38,234 nt of DNA from Alphaproteobacteria bacterium (GTDB lineage Bacteria > Pseudomonadota > Alphaproteobacteria > Caulobacterales > Parvularculaceae): contig JAUHYK010000042.1 in the NCBI GenBank assembly GCA_030426465.1, forward strand, positions 1 through 38,234. The letters are read 5' to 3'. Every line of letters starts with the position of its first letter. The first letter of the stretch is position 1. The notes below the pieces were generated by a model that was not told the origin of the DNA, made no database searches, and worked only from the letters and a program-made list of their open reading frames with translations. Of the stretch, positions 1 through 8,671 are shown piece after piece. The translations under genes were made by a program, and so were the position numbers.

Positions 1-107
1 GACCAATAATAGTGACCTTCGGCGCGCGTCAGAATCCGAGGTCTACGTTTGTAGTCTTGGTTGCCTGTAAATGGCATCCAATAAGATTCTAAAATCGCGT
101 TGTTCAT
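1..107 (-). CDS. Class III (omega-amino acid) aminotransferase, N-terminal part only
   Basis: The reverse strand reads an open frame from an ATG at 105-107 to the window edge, giving 35 residues with the segment ESYWMPFTGN followed by basic residues and RAEGHYYW. This matches the N-terminus of PLP-dependent class III aminotransferases (omega-amino acid:pyruvate or beta-alanine:pyruvate type), which typically begin with a YWMPFT-like segment followed by AEGMYY. A weak purine stretch (GGAAATT) precedes the ATG. The Lys-PLP site and most of the gene lie outside the window. It is divergent from the XRE-cupin regulator, a common arrangement for amine-catabolism genes, so regulation by that neighbour is likely (inference). 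The family call rests on this short recognisable block, so the substrate cannot be given. Confidence 0.72.
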   Translation of the reverse strand, partial: MNNAILESYWMPFTGNQDYKRRPRILTRAEGHYYW

Positions 108-265
108 AATTTCCGTATCAGCACTAATCACTTGGAACGCTAGCCTCACTTCAGAATGCGTGGCAACGTGTTTTCTTGGAATGTTATTCGATTGAAATTA
201 TTAGGTTTTCCGTGTAAGAACGTTCAGCATCGGAAACACTGACCGCGCAGGAAATTAAGACCACT

Positions 266-841
266 GTGAATGACGGAAATCATGAATTTGAGGGCCGCGA
301 GGTCGGCATCAGGCTTGCCCAGATCCGCGTATCATTTGGTTTTTCACAACGGCAACTGGCTAGAAGGTCGGGTGTCGCGAATGCTACTGTATCCCAAATC
401 GAGTCAGGGCGCTTGAACCCGACAGTTGGCACGCTGCGGAAGGTCCTAAGCGGCTTGCCGGTCTCTCTCTCCGAATTCTTTGACGACAGCCAAACCTTTG
501 AAGATGAGAAAATTTTCTTTTCTCGTCAGGAACTTACTGAGATCTCTAAGGGACGCGTGACTTATGCTCAGGTCGGACGATCCCTGACAGACAAGGCAAT
601 TCAATTGTTGTGGGAACGGTATGAACCCGGCGCCGACACCGGCCGGCACCCCCTTACTCACGACGGAGAAGAATGCGGCTTTATAATCCGCGGCGAACTT
701 GTTGTCGAAGTATCCGGAACTAAAAAGACTTTGAAAGCTGGCGACGCCTATTATTTTAAAAGCGACAAGCCGCATTCCTTCCGTAATGAAGGTGAGACGG
801 CCTGCGAACTTATTACAGCGTCCACCCCACCGACTTTTTAG
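266..841 (+). CDS. XRE-family regulator with C-terminal cupin domain
   Basis: This 191-residue protein has an N-terminal XRE/HTH_3 DNA-binding domain at about residues 15-70 (QRQLARRSGVANATVSQIESGR is the helix-turn-helix block) and a C-terminal cupin_2 domain at about 115-187 (GEECGFIIRGE, GDAYYF, KPHSFRN). This is the architecture of PuuR-like regulators that sense small ligands, often linked to amine, amino-acid or sugar catabolism. The start is a GTG; an AGGAAA run lies upstream at slightly long spacing. It is divergent from the class III aminotransferase, with a 158 bp intergenic region that should hold both promoters. Control of the aminotransferase is inferred from position only. No clear operator palindrome was seen there. 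Confidence 0.9.
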   Translation: MNDGNHEFEGREVGIRLAQIRVSFGFSQRQLARRSGVANATVSQIESGRLNPTVGTLRKVLSGLPVSLSEFFDDSQTFEDEKIFFSRQELTEISKGRVTYAQVGRSLTDKAIQLLWERYEPGADTGRHPLTHDGEECGFIIRGELVVEVSGTKKTLKAGDAYYFKSDKPHSFRNEGETACELITASTPPTF

Positions 842-907
842 CCACAAGCATCACCCTTCCCCGCGATCTTTGGCGTTCGATCAAGCTTCAAACTGAATTA
901 GGCTTCC

Positions 908-1453
908 TCAACAACCCCTGAAGACTTCGATCAATCGATCGTTTTCGTTCTCACCCATAGAGATTTTCATTTCTTCCGGCACTGGGAAAACAAGGTTGGC
1001 GACGAATAGCGATTCCCGAAGCCAAGCGTACTTCCCACCAGAAACATTGAATGATGGTGACAGACGATAAATCTCGTCCTTAGGATAATACAGGCCCTTA
1101 TTGTGGATGATGATCTGATAGTCGTCATCTGTCCTGAGCCTATAAAACGCGTCGACAACGACAACCCCATCGGGACGGATAACAGGAAAGTCGCCGCCGC
1201 CTGGAATCACGTCACCCTTGATGCCCTTGCCCCAAAACCTTCCACCGACTATTGGCCACACGCGTCGCCGTTCGCCATCTGCCGCCTCTTTATCGGGTCC
1301 AAATGACTCCGGCCTAGTGCAGATCGGAACAAGACTCATAACCCATTCAAGCTTAACCGGATCATATGTTTTCGCATTAGCCTCACTCGAAGATGCCCTA
1401 ACCGAAACCGCCTCCACAGACGCCAGCGGCACCCCGGCGCCGATCACACCCAA
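908..1453 (-). CDS. DUF3237 family protein; Tat-like leader, apparently frameshifted start
   Basis: The mature part matches DUF3237 proteins, small beta-barrel proteins of unknown function often found in catabolic clusters. The GGRFWGKGIKGDVIPGGGDF block, a DG..VVDAFYRLRTDD segment and a WLRESLFVANL block are visible. The best available start in the open frame is TTG at 1451-1453. Upstream and in frame, the sequence encodes ILGVTRRTALGVIGAG, a twin-arginine signal core, but no ATG lies in this frame before the stop. An ATG at 1494-1496, behind a GGAA-type ribosome site, enters the same leader if one base is removed from the GGATTAAAATT run near 1480-1487. So either a one-base insertion (real or sequencing error) broke the export signal, or translation starts at a rare codon. 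It lies 147 bp downstream of the serine hydrolase and probably in the same operon. Confidence 0.75.
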   Translation of the reverse strand: MGVIGAGVPLASVEAVSVRASSSEANAKTYDPVKLEWVMSLVPICTRPESFGPDKEAADGERRRVWPIVGGRFWGKGIKGDVIPGGGDFPVIRPDGVVVVDAFYRLRTDDDYQIIIHNKGLYYPKDEIYRLSPSFNVSGGKYAWLRESLFVANLVFPVPEEMKISMGENENDRLIEVFRGC

Positions 1454-1513
1454 TGCAGTCCTGCGCGTTACTCCCAGAATTTTAATCCAATCTCATTTTT
1501 ATTCCGCTCAAAT

Positions 1514-1539
1514 AAGCAAAGCTACTAAGCAAAGCTACC
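1514..1539. repeat. Two tandem copies of a 13 bp direct repeat
   Basis: AAGCAAAGCTACT at 1514-1526 is followed directly by AAGCAAAGCTACC at 1527-1539. The pair sits just upstream of the ribosome-binding region of the DUF3237 gene. Role unknown; it may simply be a local duplication. Confidence 0.6.
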
Positions 1540-1600
1540 GAAGTCGCCACCCCCAAAACTTGCGGCCAGACCAAAACAAGCCAGCGGCCTAGCACTCGCC

Positions 1601-2863
1601 TTAATGAAGATCAGACTGGGCAACTGCTTCGAAGAATGACATCGTTTCCTTCGTTAGCGTAGCCGAATCCTTGATTGGATAGTAACTCAACTTTACGATT
1701 ACGGTGTTGCTAGCGGGATGCACGTAAATATATTGCCCACCAAGGCCGACAGCAGCGTATGCACCCGGCAACGTATCGAGCTTCCACCATTGGTAGCCAT
1801 ACCCGCCGACTCCTTCAGCCTGATCAGAAGAGAATGGTTTAATCGCCGTCGATTCGCGCACCCAGTTTTTTGAGATAACCCTGCGTCCGTGCGCCCTCCC
1901 TTCATTCAACATCATCTGGCCGATCCTACCATAATCTCGAAGAGTCGCATTGAACCCCATACCGGCAAGAGCGCGTCCCACACCCTCAGGGCCATCGGCA
2001 ATCCAGTATCCATCACGCTCCATGCCAGCGGGTCGCCACAACCACTCAGAAGTTATCTCTGCAAGAGACTTATTTACAGCACTCTCCAGAACGCGTCCCA
2101 ACACGGCTGTATCCATGGTCGCGTAGTTAAATTCCGCCCCGGGCTCAGTTTTCCGCGTCAACCCCTGAGCGCGGTCCGTGAAGCGCTCCTTGTTCTGAAC
2201 AATCGCCATTTCGTGAATCTGCGCAGCCAAGCTCGGCTCTTCTCCAAAGTCATAACGTTCATCGTAATCCACTCCCGAACGCATCTGTAACACGTTACGC
2301 AGACTCACCCCCTCATACCCTGTGCCCCTCAGCTCCGGCACATAGGTTTCAACGACATCGTCAACCGATTTAATAAACCCTTTATCGACTGCCGCGCCGA
2401 TCAAAATAGAGACAATAGATTTTGCCATGGAGAAAGATGAGAAGCGTTCCGTTTCAGATGTGTAATTTCTGTAATCCTCAAAAACTATTTTTCCATTGCG
2501 GATCACGAGGAACGCATTCGTCTTCGTCCGCTCGGCGAAAGCCGCGTAATCAAAAAACTCGCCGTCAATTTCGTAACTTGGCAACATGCCGTTAGAACGC
2601 GAAAAGCCCCATGTCGACTCGCCGGCCTCCACGTTCCTCGTCTCGAAAATTTCGTTCATGCTGTGAAAAAATAACGCTTCCACCTCGGGGTTAAGAAGGT
2701 TTCTGCGCAGATCAATAATTGTCGGTGAAGGGCCGTCGATATTATCCGATGGCTGCGCCAATGCGACGTCGGCGGCAGCGGCGGATGAAACAGAATTACA
2801 AACAAAAACGCTGCCGGCGCTGAGCGCGAGCAAGAAAGACCGGCCAAACTCGAGATTGAACAT
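1601..2863 (-). CDS. Secreted serine hydrolase, class C beta-lactamase fold (NylB/EstB-like)
   Basis: The protein has 420 residues and a signal peptide ending near the AAAAD segment at about residue 30. The catalytic S-x-x-K motif is FSMAKS (Ser145, Lys148). The second-motif tyrosine lies in FNYATMD (Tyr247), and a C-terminal GLGGQYIYVHP block replaces the KTG motif. This pattern is that of 6-aminohexanoate-dimer hydrolase (NylB) and related esterases rather than true beta-lactamases. Such enzymes hydrolyse amides or esters through an acyl-serine intermediate, here probably in the periplasm. It heads a likely two-gene unit with DUF3237 and is divergent from the amidohydrolase. Its promoter region carries the palindrome at 2892-2904. 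The natural substrate cannot be deduced from sequence. Confidence 0.88.
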   Translation of the reverse strand: MFNLEFGRSFLLALSAGSVFVCNSVSSAAAADVALAQPSDNIDGPSPTIIDLRRNLLNPEVEALFFHSMNEIFETRNVEAGESTWGFSRSNGMLPSYEIDGEFFDYAAFAERTKTNAFLVIRNGKIVFEDYRNYTSETERFSSFSMAKSIVSILIGAAVDKGFIKSVDDVVETYVPELRGTGYEGVSLRNVLQMRSGVDYDERYDFGEEPSLAAQIHEMAIVQNKERFTDRAQGLTRKTEPGAEFNYATMDTAVLGRVLESAVNKSLAEITSEWLWRPAGMERDGYWIADGPEGVGRALAGMGFNATLRDYGRIGQMMLNEGRAHGRRVISKNWVRESTAIKPFSSDQAEGVGGYGYQWWKLDTLPGAYAAVGLGGQYIYVHPASNTVIVKLSYYPIKDSATLTKETMSFFEAVAQSDLH

Positions 2864-2891
2864 TTAAACGTTTCCCCTTGATCAAATTATG

Positions 2892-2904
2892 CTATGAAGC
2901 ATAG
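2892..2904 (-). promoter_or_regulatory. Palindromic operator CTATG-N3-CATAG at hydrolase promoter
   Basis: On the minus strand the sequence reads ATTACTATGCTTCATAGC. A TTGCAT hexamer lies 17 bp upstream of TATGCT, so the palindrome would overlap the -10 region of the hydrolase promoter, about 30 bp before its ATG. The same oriented sequence, with a different 3 bp spacer, occurs at 5989-6001 before the TonB receptor. A repressor site, probably for the nearby MarR protein, is inferred. Confidence 0.6.
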
Positions 2905-3084
2905 TAATATGCAGCAGCGAATGCAATTCAAAAATAGGCCGTCAAAACTCGCTGCTACGCCGTCGGCGAATCAAGATGGTGAGAAAAATATTGCTCCGGT
3001 GACGACGCATCACCGCCACAGAGCTCTGCAGGAATAATCCCAAGGTGGCCTTCAGCGCACCGCAAAAAGTTAGAGAGGTACATT

Positions 3085-4779
3085 ATGTCGTTGAATCGCC
3101 GGAATTTGATTGGAGCCGCTGGCTTGGGCGGGGTGGGACTGTTGGCGGGCGCCGGAACTTCGGACGCGATCGCTAAAGAAACACCCATGGACAATGCGTT
3201 TGAAAACCCGCTTGTGACAGGCCGGGGGACGCTCGCGCTTGTCAACGCTAACATCATGACGCTGAACAAAAAACAGCCAACTGCAGAGGCGGCGCTAGTC
3301 CGTAATGGCCGCATCACAGCGGTCGGAAAATTCAAAGAAATATCAAAGGAGGCGCGCGGCGCAGAAATTTTTGATGCTAACGGCGCTACTGTGGTACCCG
3401 GATTTGTGGATCACCATTGTCACGTGACGGATAGTTGCGTGGTCGGAGATTACCAACTCCAACTCCAAGGCCTGGAAAGCATCGACCAAATTATCTCCAA
3501 GCTCAAACAGATGGCGCGCGACACGCCCAAAGGCGAATGGATCATCGTGCAGCCACCGTCATACGGAGCTTTCCCCGATAATATCGCAGAAAAACGTTGG
3601 ATCAAGCGAGAAGACCTCGACAAAGCTTCAGACGAGCATCCGATTATGATGATCATGGGTGTTCACGTAAGCGTTCTAAATACATTCGCACTCAAAAAAA
3701 CTGGCTATTGGAATAGCGACACGCCAGACAAGGCGGTCTGGAGCGATGGCTCGAAGCGGGTGGGCAGTTTTGTCGACCGCGGAGATGATGGCGTGCCGAC
3801 GGGCATCATGACCGAGATGTGGGATTACAGGCCAGCCTACACGGTGGATCAGTACAAGGACTCGCTTAAGAAGCACTTTAAAGACTGGTTCCTGTCGAAG
3901 GGTCTTACGACCATGACAACCCTGCCGAACCAATCACCCGAACAGTTTTTGGCTATGCAGCAACTTCACTGGGAGGGGCTGCTTCCGGCGCGCATGCGGA
4001 TCAGTCCTATCGTCCCCCATTCCGTAGCCCTTGCAAACATAACCAAAGTGGGATGGCGTACAGGCTTCGGCAACGACATGCTGAAATTCGGGGGGGTAAA
4101 GTTTTTCACTGACGGCATTAACCGGGACCCGTTCGGCAACAGAATAGACGACATCAAGTGGACGAAAGAGCAGCTCACGGAAACCATGATTGAGTGCCAG
4201 AGGGGCGGCCTCCAGGCGATTTTGCACGCGGTAGCGCCGGAAGCGTTGTTGCTTGCGATCGAATGCATTGAACGCGCTCAGCAAGTCGCGCCGGCAGCCC
4301 TGAGACATCGCATTGACCACTATACGCCAAGCGATGAGAAGACGCTGCATCGCATTAAAAAAGCCGGCATCACTTTGGGAATCACCGGCAAAGGCTCACC
4401 GGTAGGAGCTGCATTTTATCGCGCGCATCGCCATAAAACCATGGCGGAACATGGAATTTCCATCCTCGTGTTGGATGCCGCGGGCCCAGGCGGGCATTAT
4501 CACCCGATGCGGGGCATTGCGAACGCCATGATTGATATCGATAACGGCGGATCGGCGCTTCCCGGTGAAACCCTAACATTCGAACAGGGCCTGCGCCAAT
4601 GGACAATTGATCCAGCCCACAATAGCTTCGAAGCGCACGAAAAAGGGACAATCGAAGTTGGAAAATTTGGCGATTTCGCCGTACTGACCGCAAACCCAAA
4701 CAACAAAAGCGCAGAGGAAATCTACGGAATCGGAACCAGCGCCACAATTGTTGGCGGCAATGTTGTTTATCGCGCCTAA
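3085..4779 (+). CDS. YtcJ-type amidohydrolase (Amidohydro_3) with Tat signal
   Basis: This 564-residue metal-dependent hydrolase starts with a twin-arginine leader (LNRRNLIGAAGLGGVGLLAG), so periplasmic export of the folded, metal-loaded enzyme is expected. The first metal-binding HxH motif is in FVDHHCHVTD (about residue 110). A GGVKFFTDG segment, later histidines in AILHAVAP and RHRIDHYTP, and an aspartate in VLDAAGPGG match the YtcJ subgroup of the amidohydrolase superfamily, whose members cleave N-acyl or cyclic amide/carbamate substrates. A GAGAGG ribosome site precedes the ATG. It is divergent from the secreted serine hydrolase, and the next gene (MarR) is convergent. Together with the penicillin-acylase-type enzyme this gives three exported hydrolases in one locus. 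Substrate unknown. Confidence 0.9.
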   Translation: MSLNRRNLIGAAGLGGVGLLAGAGTSDAIAKETPMDNAFENPLVTGRGTLALVNANIMTLNKKQPTAEAALVRNGRITAVGKFKEISKEARGAEIFDANGATVVPGFVDHHCHVTDSCVVGDYQLQLQGLESIDQIISKLKQMARDTPKGEWIIVQPPSYGAFPDNIAEKRWIKREDLDKASDEHPIMMIMGVHVSVLNTFALKKTGYWNSDTPDKAVWSDGSKRVGSFVDRGDDGVPTGIMTEMWDYRPAYTVDQYKDSLKKHFKDWFLSKGLTTMTTLPNQSPEQFLAMQQLHWEGLLPARMRISPIVPHSVALANITKVGWRTGFGNDMLKFGGVKFFTDGINRDPFGNRIDDIKWTKEQLTETMIECQRGGLQAILHAVAPEALLLAIECIERAQQVAPAALRHRIDHYTPSDEKTLHRIKKAGITLGITGKGSPVGAAFYRAHRHKTMAEHGISILVLDAAGPGGHYHPMRGIANAMIDIDNGGSALPGETLTFEQGLRQWTIDPAHNSFEAHEKGTIEVGKFGDFAVLTANPNNKSAEEIYGIGTSATIVGGNVVYRA

Positions 4780-4838
4780 CCAAACAACAGATTCTCAAAG
4801 CGAAATGCTCTCAAGGTCTTGATTAGACTTATTCCATC

Positions 4839-4875
4839 AAAAAAGGCCTGAAGCACTTACCCAGTGGATCAGGCC
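4839..4875 (-). terminator. Intrinsic terminator after the MarR gene
   Basis: On the minus strand, arms GGCCTGA and TCAGGCC (4845-4851 and 4869-4875), extended by an inner CACT/AGTG pairing, are followed by six T residues (AAAAAA at 4839-4844 on the plus strand). The orientation fits termination of the MarR transcript. The plus-strand side lacks a T run, so it is less suited to the amidohydrolase. Confidence 0.8.
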
Positions 4876-4932
4876 CTATACAAGTCGATCTGACTAAAAA
4901 TATCGCGGCGACGGGCTTGAAAAAAGCAAAGC

Positions 4933-5454
4933 CTACCTCCACAGCGCCCCCAGCAAAGATACAAGCCGCCCCCACTCTTCCTTAGATAAGCGTACAGACT
5001 GCTGGGCTTCACTTTCAGAAATGAATTTCCAGGCTTTTTTCAAGAGACGCCGTCCTTTGGAGGTAACAAATAAACCATAACTACGCCCATCATGACGTTC
5101 GCGCTCAATTAGTCCACGATCAAAATAATCCATAATGAGCGGAGCCATGTTCGAGCTTTTTATGGAGACCTCTCGGCATAACTGACTCTGCGTGACGCCC
5201 GGGTTGGCCTCGATCAAAATTAGCACTGTCACGCCGACAATCGAAACATCAATGGTACGGAGCGATTCTTCCAACGGAAGGATTATAACATTCGATGCTC
5301 TGCGAAGATTATACCCCGCTAGCCCTTCAAGGGGATTCGTGAGCTTTTTCTGCTTTGTCACGTGCGTTTTCTTTTTAGCCCAAACTGTGTCATTTTGTAC
5401 TAGACAATTTCGTTCCGCAACCTTCCTAGAATCCCCAGATACATGCAACAGCAC
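4933..5454 (-). CDS. MarR-family transcriptional regulator
   Basis: The open frame has 173 residues. The winged-helix core runs from about residue 39 to the end: LRRASN dimerisation helix, PGVTQSQLCREVSIKSSNMAPLIMDYFDRGLIERE as helix-turn-helix, and wing RHDGRSYGLFVTSKGRRLL, all typical of MarR proteins. The outer start is GTG at 5452-5454; an internal GTG at 5359-5361 would give a compact 142-residue protein, so the start is uncertain. It lies inside the hydrolase/receptor locus. The palindromes at 2892-2904 and 5989-6001 are good candidates for its binding sites (inference). MarR proteins usually repress until a small, often aromatic, ligand binds. Confidence 0.85.
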   Translation of the reverse strand: MLLHVSGDSRKVAERNCLVQNDTVWAKKKTHVTKQKKLTNPLEGLAGYNLRRASNVIILPLEESLRTIDVSIVGVTVLILIEANPGVTQSQLCREVSIKSSNMAPLIMDYFDRGLIERERHDGRSYGLFVTSKGRRLLKKAWKFISESEAQQSVRLSKEEWGRLVSLLGALWR

Positions 5455-5496
5455 CTCACAGCCAAATTATAAGCGCCCACTTTAGCGCCACTTCTT

Positions 5497-5525
5497 ATTA
5501 TATACTAAACCTATGCTTGCACTAA
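5497..5525 (-). promoter_or_regulatory. Candidate MarR-gene promoter
   Basis: On the minus strand a perfect TATAAT (5497-5502) is preceded by a weak TTAGTG hexamer 17 bp upstream. The spacer contains GCATAGG, one half of the CTATG/CATAG palindrome seen at the two neighbouring promoters, which may allow autoregulation. The -35 match is poor. Confidence 0.4.
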
Positions 5526-5988
5526 GCTTATGCGAAGCGCCGATCATCTACGACGCCACCCAGCGCGCCAGCACCGTTCAAGTTTGACTTTTTGACTCTC
5601 TTGCTCGCAGCCAACAATTCGTTGTTGCCTCATTACTCCGAAAATTCTTTAACTGATTTGCAATATTGGCGGCAGGAAGGAACAGTAGAGGTGGGCTGTT
5701 TTCGAGCGCCCCTTCCTCACAGCACTGACTTTTGCATTTCTTTTTCACTTTGTGCGCCAACTGTTTTTAGCCAAAGATAACTCGCAATCGCGCCTTAGTA
5801 TGAAGGCTATTTGCGGACAAAACCAAGCCTAATAAAACAAAAAGTCACCATGTGAATCGATATGTCACCGAAACTGATATCATCCATTGGTCCGCTTGGG
5901 GCGGATGGGTTTTATGGTGTGCCCGTCATATCACACGGTCTCTTTTTTTTCGCCCAATAGCCAAGAGCTATCGAGATCTCAACGATTA
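5526..5988. other. Gene-free stretch between MarR and TonB receptor genes
   Basis: No open frame here resembles a known protein. The stretch is AT-rich and contains a GC hairpin near 5893-5913 (CCGC/GCGG arms) and an eight-T run at 5943-5950. I see no RNA gene. It probably serves as the promoter and leader region of the two divergently transcribed flanking genes. Confidence 0.5.
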
Positions 5989-6001
5989 CTATGTAACATA
6001 G
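5989..6001 (+). promoter_or_regulatory. Palindromic operator CTATG-N3-CATAG before TonB receptor
   Basis: The plus strand reads ATTACTATGTAACATAGC, a perfect 6+1+6 palindrome. It shares 15 flanking and core positions, in the same orientation relative to the gene, with the site at 2892-2904. It lies about 110 bp before the receptor start. A shared regulator of both genes is inferred. Confidence 0.6.
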
Positions 6002-6107
6002 CTATATGATGGTCACGCCGTGTCCGCCGCCACTACGGCAGAACGTCCGTCCAAAATTAACAGCGACAACAGATAGGGAGCGGCTAATGATAGAAGGAAA
6101 CAACATT

Positions 6108-8492
6108 ATGCAAAGGCAGCGGAAAATCGTAACAGCCTTGCTTGGCACGGCCTCGATTTTAGCTATTGGGACATCAGCCGTCGCACAAGAGCGGAGCAAT
6201 TCTAATTCAGACGAGATTGTCGTCACGGCAACCCGTACCGAACAAAAACTCAGTGACGTTCCCATGAGTATCTCAGCATATTCACAAGCCTCACTCGATA
6301 GCCGCGGTGTTCGCGCAGTCGACGACATTACGAAGTATACGCCAGGGGTCCAGTTTACCCGTTCCGGCTACGGCAACACCTCTAGCATCTCTATCCGCGG
6401 CGTCTCTTCAGGTTCCGGTCCGGCCACGACCGCTGTTTATCTCGACGACACCCCTATTCAGGTTCGAGATCTAGGAAACAGCGCCGCGAACCCATATCCG
6501 GTAATCTTCGACCTTGAGCGGATTGAAGTTCTCCGCGGCCCACAAGGCACACTCTTCGGAGCCGGAGCCCAAGGTGGCGCTCTTCGGTTCATTACCCCAG
6601 AACCCAATTTGGACGAATTTGAAGGTTATGTGCGTAGCGAGTTCGCGTTGACAAAGAATGGCGCGCCTTCTTATGAGGCCGGCGGCGCCATTGGCGGCCC
6701 TATTGTGCAGGACAAAGTTGGCTTCCGCGCAAGCGCCTACCACCGTCATGATGGCGGCTATGTCGATCGCGCAGAGTATCCTGATACGTTCAACGTTTAT
6801 GAGGATGAAAATTCTGTCAACACCTCGGCGTTTCGCGTCGCTTTAAAATGGCAACCGTCAGATAACTTTTCGGTTACGCCGTCCCTCTTCTATCAACAGA
6901 CTGAAGTCAATGGTACGAATAGCTACTGGGAAGGCATCGACGTTCAAGAGCCCCTCGTTTTTGGCGATATAGATGGGCAGATCGAATATCCGATCTCAAA
7001 TCGTAACAAACAACGCTATGTAAATGGTGACACGATTGCATCGACAAACGATGATGAAATGGTTCTCGGCGCACTGAAACTTCGCTGGGACCTTGGCGCT
7101 GTCCAAGTATCATCAGACACGTCGTACTTTGATCGGTATGAACACGGCACATATGATTATACCGCTTTTATGAACAATATCTTCGGATTCGGAAACCCGA
7201 GTATCCTGGGTGTTCTATCGACACCGGGCTACACAGATATCGGTGTGCTTTGGAACAAGCAGAAAAATTGGACCCAAGAACTCCGGATCAACTCGGCAGA
7301 TCCTGACTCTCGGCTAACATGGGTGGTCGGTTTCTTCTACTCCAATGCCACCCAGCAATCCCTTCAAAAGCTTCAAAACCCGTTCATCGACGATCTTGTT
7401 CCATTGATCGGCGGTGCTGTTGGTTTGTATGGTGGATTGGATGTCCTACCTGGAAACATTGCCTACTTCGACACCTTCGAAGCAGTCGACACGCAATATG
7501 CTGGTTTTGGTGAAGCTTCCCTCGAGATTCTCGAAGGACTGACGCTTACCGCTGGTGTACGGGTTGCCCACACGGAGATCGAGTTTTTCACCGAAGTTGA
7601 CGGACCGGCGCAGGGCGGTTTTGCAACCTTCACCGGCACACAATCCGATTCTCCGATTACTCCGAAATTCTCGCTTACCTATGAGATTGACGACAACAAC
7701 CTAATATATGCAACAGCGTCCAAAGGATTCCGACTTGGCGGCGTGAACCGAAGCATCCCCACCAACGCCGCCTGCGCAAGCGACCTTGCGGATGTTGGCT
7801 TCACTAACGCACCAACCAGCTATGACTCGGATACGCTGTGGAACTATGAAGTCGGGAGCAAAAACAGTTTCGCCAATGGCCGTGTCCGCATGGCGGCGAG
7901 TGCATACCTCATCAAGTGGAAAGATATTATTGGCGGCGTCAGCCTTCCCGAATGTGGCTTTAGCTTCACCGATAATCTTGGGTCTGCAACCATTAAAGGT
8001 GTAGATCTGCAGCTTGATATGGATGTGACTGAGAACTTTTTTGTGGGCGCCATGGTTGGCTACAACAAAGGGACTTACGACGAGAGCCTAATGCTGCCGG
8101 GAGCAACCCGCGCCCTGACCACCAAGGGCAACACAACGAGTCTGCTTTCGCCATGGGTGGTCACGCTGTCCAGTCAATACGATTTTGCAGAAGTCGGCAG
8201 CGTGGTTCCGTATGCGCGCGCGGATGCAAGCTATCGCACGCGAAACAAGGAACCTGGAAATGATGCTGGATGGTACGATCCATTTGTTAATCGAAATCCA
8301 ACAGAATTCGATTTGCGCTTACGAGCAGGCTTCACCACGCAAAACGGTCTTGATCTGTCCGTCTTCGTTAACAACGCTACAAACGTCAACCCTCGTTTGA
8401 ATCAGTATCATGTTGTAACCAACGGACAAATTTTCACCGCAGACGCCAAGCGCCCTATAACAATAGGACTAACTGGCAGCTACCGCTTCTAA
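6108..8492 (+). CDS. TonB-dependent outer-membrane receptor
   Basis: With the start at 6108 the protein has 794 residues and a clean signal peptide (MQRQRKIVTALLGTASILAI, cleavage after AVAQ). ATG 6087 is also possible, since both have purine-rich ribosome sites. The plug domain includes DEIVVTATRTEQ, a TonB-box-like start, then SIRGVSSGSG and IEVLRGPQGTLFGAGAQGGALRFIT. The rest is a 22-strand beta-barrel ending in the typical C-terminal aromatic residue (GLTGSYRF). These receptors import scarce substrates using energy from TonB-ExbBD. It is flanked by exported hydrolases and followed by a terminator. It shares an operator with the serine hydrolase, which suggests import of the substrate or product of these enzymes. 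It looks like the broad IroN/FyuA-like class common in alphaproteobacteria; ligand unknown. Confidence 0.93.
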   Translation: MQRQRKIVTALLGTASILAIGTSAVAQERSNSNSDEIVVTATRTEQKLSDVPMSISAYSQASLDSRGVRAVDDITKYTPGVQFTRSGYGNTSSISIRGVSSGSGPATTAVYLDDTPIQVRDLGNSAANPYPVIFDLERIEVLRGPQGTLFGAGAQGGALRFITPEPNLDEFEGYVRSEFALTKNGAPSYEAGGAIGGPIVQDKVGFRASAYHRHDGGYVDRAEYPDTFNVYEDENSVNTSAFRVALKWQPSDNFSVTPSLFYQQTEVNGTNSYWEGIDVQEPLVFGDIDGQIEYPISNRNKQRYVNGDTIASTNDDEMVLGALKLRWDLGAVQVSSDTSYFDRYEHGTYDYTAFMNNIFGFGNPSILGVLSTPGYTDIGVLWNKQKNWTQELRINSADPDSRLTWVVGFFYSNATQQSLQKLQNPFIDDLVPLIGGAVGLYGGLDVLPGNIAYFDTFEAVDTQYAGFGEASLEILEGLTLTAGVRVAHTEIEFFTEVDGPAQGGFATFTGTQSDSPITPKFSLTYEIDDNNLIYATASKGFRLGGVNRSIPTNAACASDLADVGFTNAPTSYDSDTLWNYEVGSKNSFANGRVRMAASAYLIKWKDIIGGVSLPECGFSFTDNLGSATIKGVDLQLDMDVTENFFVGAMVGYNKGTYDESLMLPGATRALTTKGNTTSLLSPWVVTLSSQYDFAEVGSVVPYARADASYRTRNKEPGNDAGWYDPFVNRNPTEFDLRLRAGFTTQNGLDLSVFVNNATNVNPRLNQYHVVTNGQIFTADAKRPITIGLTGSYRF

Positions 8493-8516
8493 TAATTGCG
8501 AAATCCCTCCCAACTG

Positions 8517-8552
8517 TCCGCTCACGTTTTACGGCGTGGGCGGATTTTTTTT
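8517..8552 (+). terminator. Intrinsic terminator after TonB receptor
   Basis: A 10 bp stem (TCCGCTCACG with CGTGGGCGGA, one G-T pair) and an 8-base loop are followed by eight T residues (8545-8552). It separates the receptor from the acylase, so the latter probably has its own promoter. Confidence 0.92.
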
Positions 8553-8671
8553 GAAAGCCCGAAACCACTTAGGCTTTCTCTCTAAAGCGCGCAAAAAATG
8601 GGTGGGATTACGTTAGCGAATAAAAATGCGCGATGCGCCTTAACACCACAAATCGGAAAGGGAGATAAAAA

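Noticed and set aside
1601-2863. True class C beta-lactamase (antibiotic resistance)
   Set aside because: No KTG box; the GLGGQYIYV motif and overall pattern fit NylB/EstB-type hydrolases.
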